This document shows positions 5,603 to 5,821 of a DNA stretch of 5,821 nt, piece by piece; within the stretch, counting starts at the first letter, position 1, and the number at the start of each line of letters is the position of its first letter. The notes below the pieces were generated by a model that ran no database searches, was not told the origin of the DNA, and worked only from the letters and a program-made list of their open reading frames with translations. Where the stretch lies: contig CANHOE010000182.1 in the NCBI GenBank assembly GCA_947462175.1, positions 1 to 5,821 on the forward strand, read 5' to 3'. Origin of the DNA: Burkholderiales bacterium (GTDB lineage: Bacteria > Pseudomonadota > Gammaproteobacteria > Burkholderiales > Burkholderiaceae_C). Made by a program: the position numbers and the translations under genes.

Positions 5603-5821
5603 ATGGAAATCGTCGCGGCCCTGATCGACTTCATCTTGCACGTGGACGTGCATCTTGCGAACTTCGTGCATCAGTACGGCGCATGGGTCTATGCGCTGCT
5701 GTTCGCGATCATCTTCGTCGAGACCGGCGTGGTGGTAATGCCCTTCCTGCCCGGCGATTCGCTGCTGTTCGTGGTCGGTGCGCTGTGCGGCGCAGGACTG
5801 ATGAGCCTGCCGCTGGCCATG
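5603..5821 (+). CDS. dedA: DedA-family inner-membrane protein, N-terminal 73 codons (cut by window edge)
   Basis: DedA-family proteins (VTT/SNARE-associated domain) are polytopic inner-membrane proteins. Members are linked to envelope homeostasis, proton-motive force and, in some cases, recycling of undecaprenyl phosphate or other lipid carriers across the membrane. The fragment begins MEIVAALIDFILHVDVHLANF and continues into a hydrophobic segment at about residues 27-46 (WVYALLFAIIFVETGVVVM). PFLPGDSLLFVVGAL follows. The family's membrane-embedded acidic residues are present as Glu40 (FVETG) and Asp52 (PGDSLL), equivalent to E39 and D51 in E. coli YqjA; the essential arginines lie beyond the window. 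The opening IDFILHVDVHLA closely resembles E. coli DedA itself, rather than YqjA or YghB. The frame stays open to the last base. The ATG at 5603 is the first in frame before the conserved block. The gene is divergent from mutL. The precise substrate cannot be told from this part. Confidence 0.9.
   Translation, partial: MEIVAALIDFILHVDVHLANFVHQYGAWVYALLFAIIFVETGVVVMPFLPGDSLLFVVGALCGAGLMSLPLAM

Noticed and set aside
1..5821. Search for a mobile element, CRISPR array, toxin-antitoxin pair or defence island
   Set aside because: No transposase, integrase, direct-repeat array or unfamiliar gene cluster is present. All five genes belong to well-known housekeeping families and no stretch over 110 bp lacks a gene.

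Overview
The window looks like ordinary chromosomal housekeeping DNA from a GC-rich betaproteobacterium, most likely a Burkholderiales member of the Rubrivivax/Leptothrix/Methylibium type. That placement is inferred from strong G/C third-position bias, the protein family variants (an AcnA-type aconitase, a MutL that keeps its endonuclease motif, a pseudouridine synthase with a long Arg/Pro-rich N-terminus) and the general style of the proteins. It was not tested by any search. I see no insertion sequence, phage gene, CRISPR array, tRNA, rRNA or integration scar.

Layout, left to right. (1) The first 173 codons of acnA, aconitate hydratase, on the minus strand and running off the left edge. (2) sbcB, exonuclease I, on the plus strand and divergent from acnA. 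Only about 55 bp separate the two start codons, so the putative acnA promoter overlaps the 5' end of sbcB. (3) An RluF-like 23S rRNA pseudouridine synthase on the minus strand, convergent with sbcB. A two-tier stem-loop lies over the sbcB stop codon and in the 40-bp gap. (4) mutL, complete, on the minus strand and upstream of the pseudouridine synthase in the same direction, with a 59-bp gap that makes co-transcription plausible. (5) The first 73 codons of dedA, a DedA-family inner-membrane protein, on the plus strand and divergent from mutL across a 109-bp intergenic region. That region holds a GC-rich imperfect palindrome and two -10-like hexamers, each lying unusually close to a start codon.

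Functional links. MutL and exonuclease I both belong to DNA mismatch repair: MutL coordinates repair and, in this form, should nick DNA itself, and ExoI digests 3'-ended single strands. They are not in one operon here (opposite strands, with the pseudouridine synthase between them), so this may be chance proximity. Aconitase, rRNA modification and DedA are unrelated housekeeping functions. Every base lies in a gene or in a short intergenic gap; no stretch over 110 bp lacks a gene.

I did not find a convincing undescribed system. The points most worth a second look are the roughly 250-residue disordered extension on the pseudouridine synthase, the possible leaderless starts of mutL and dedA flanking a palindrome, and the intact endonuclease motifs of MutL.
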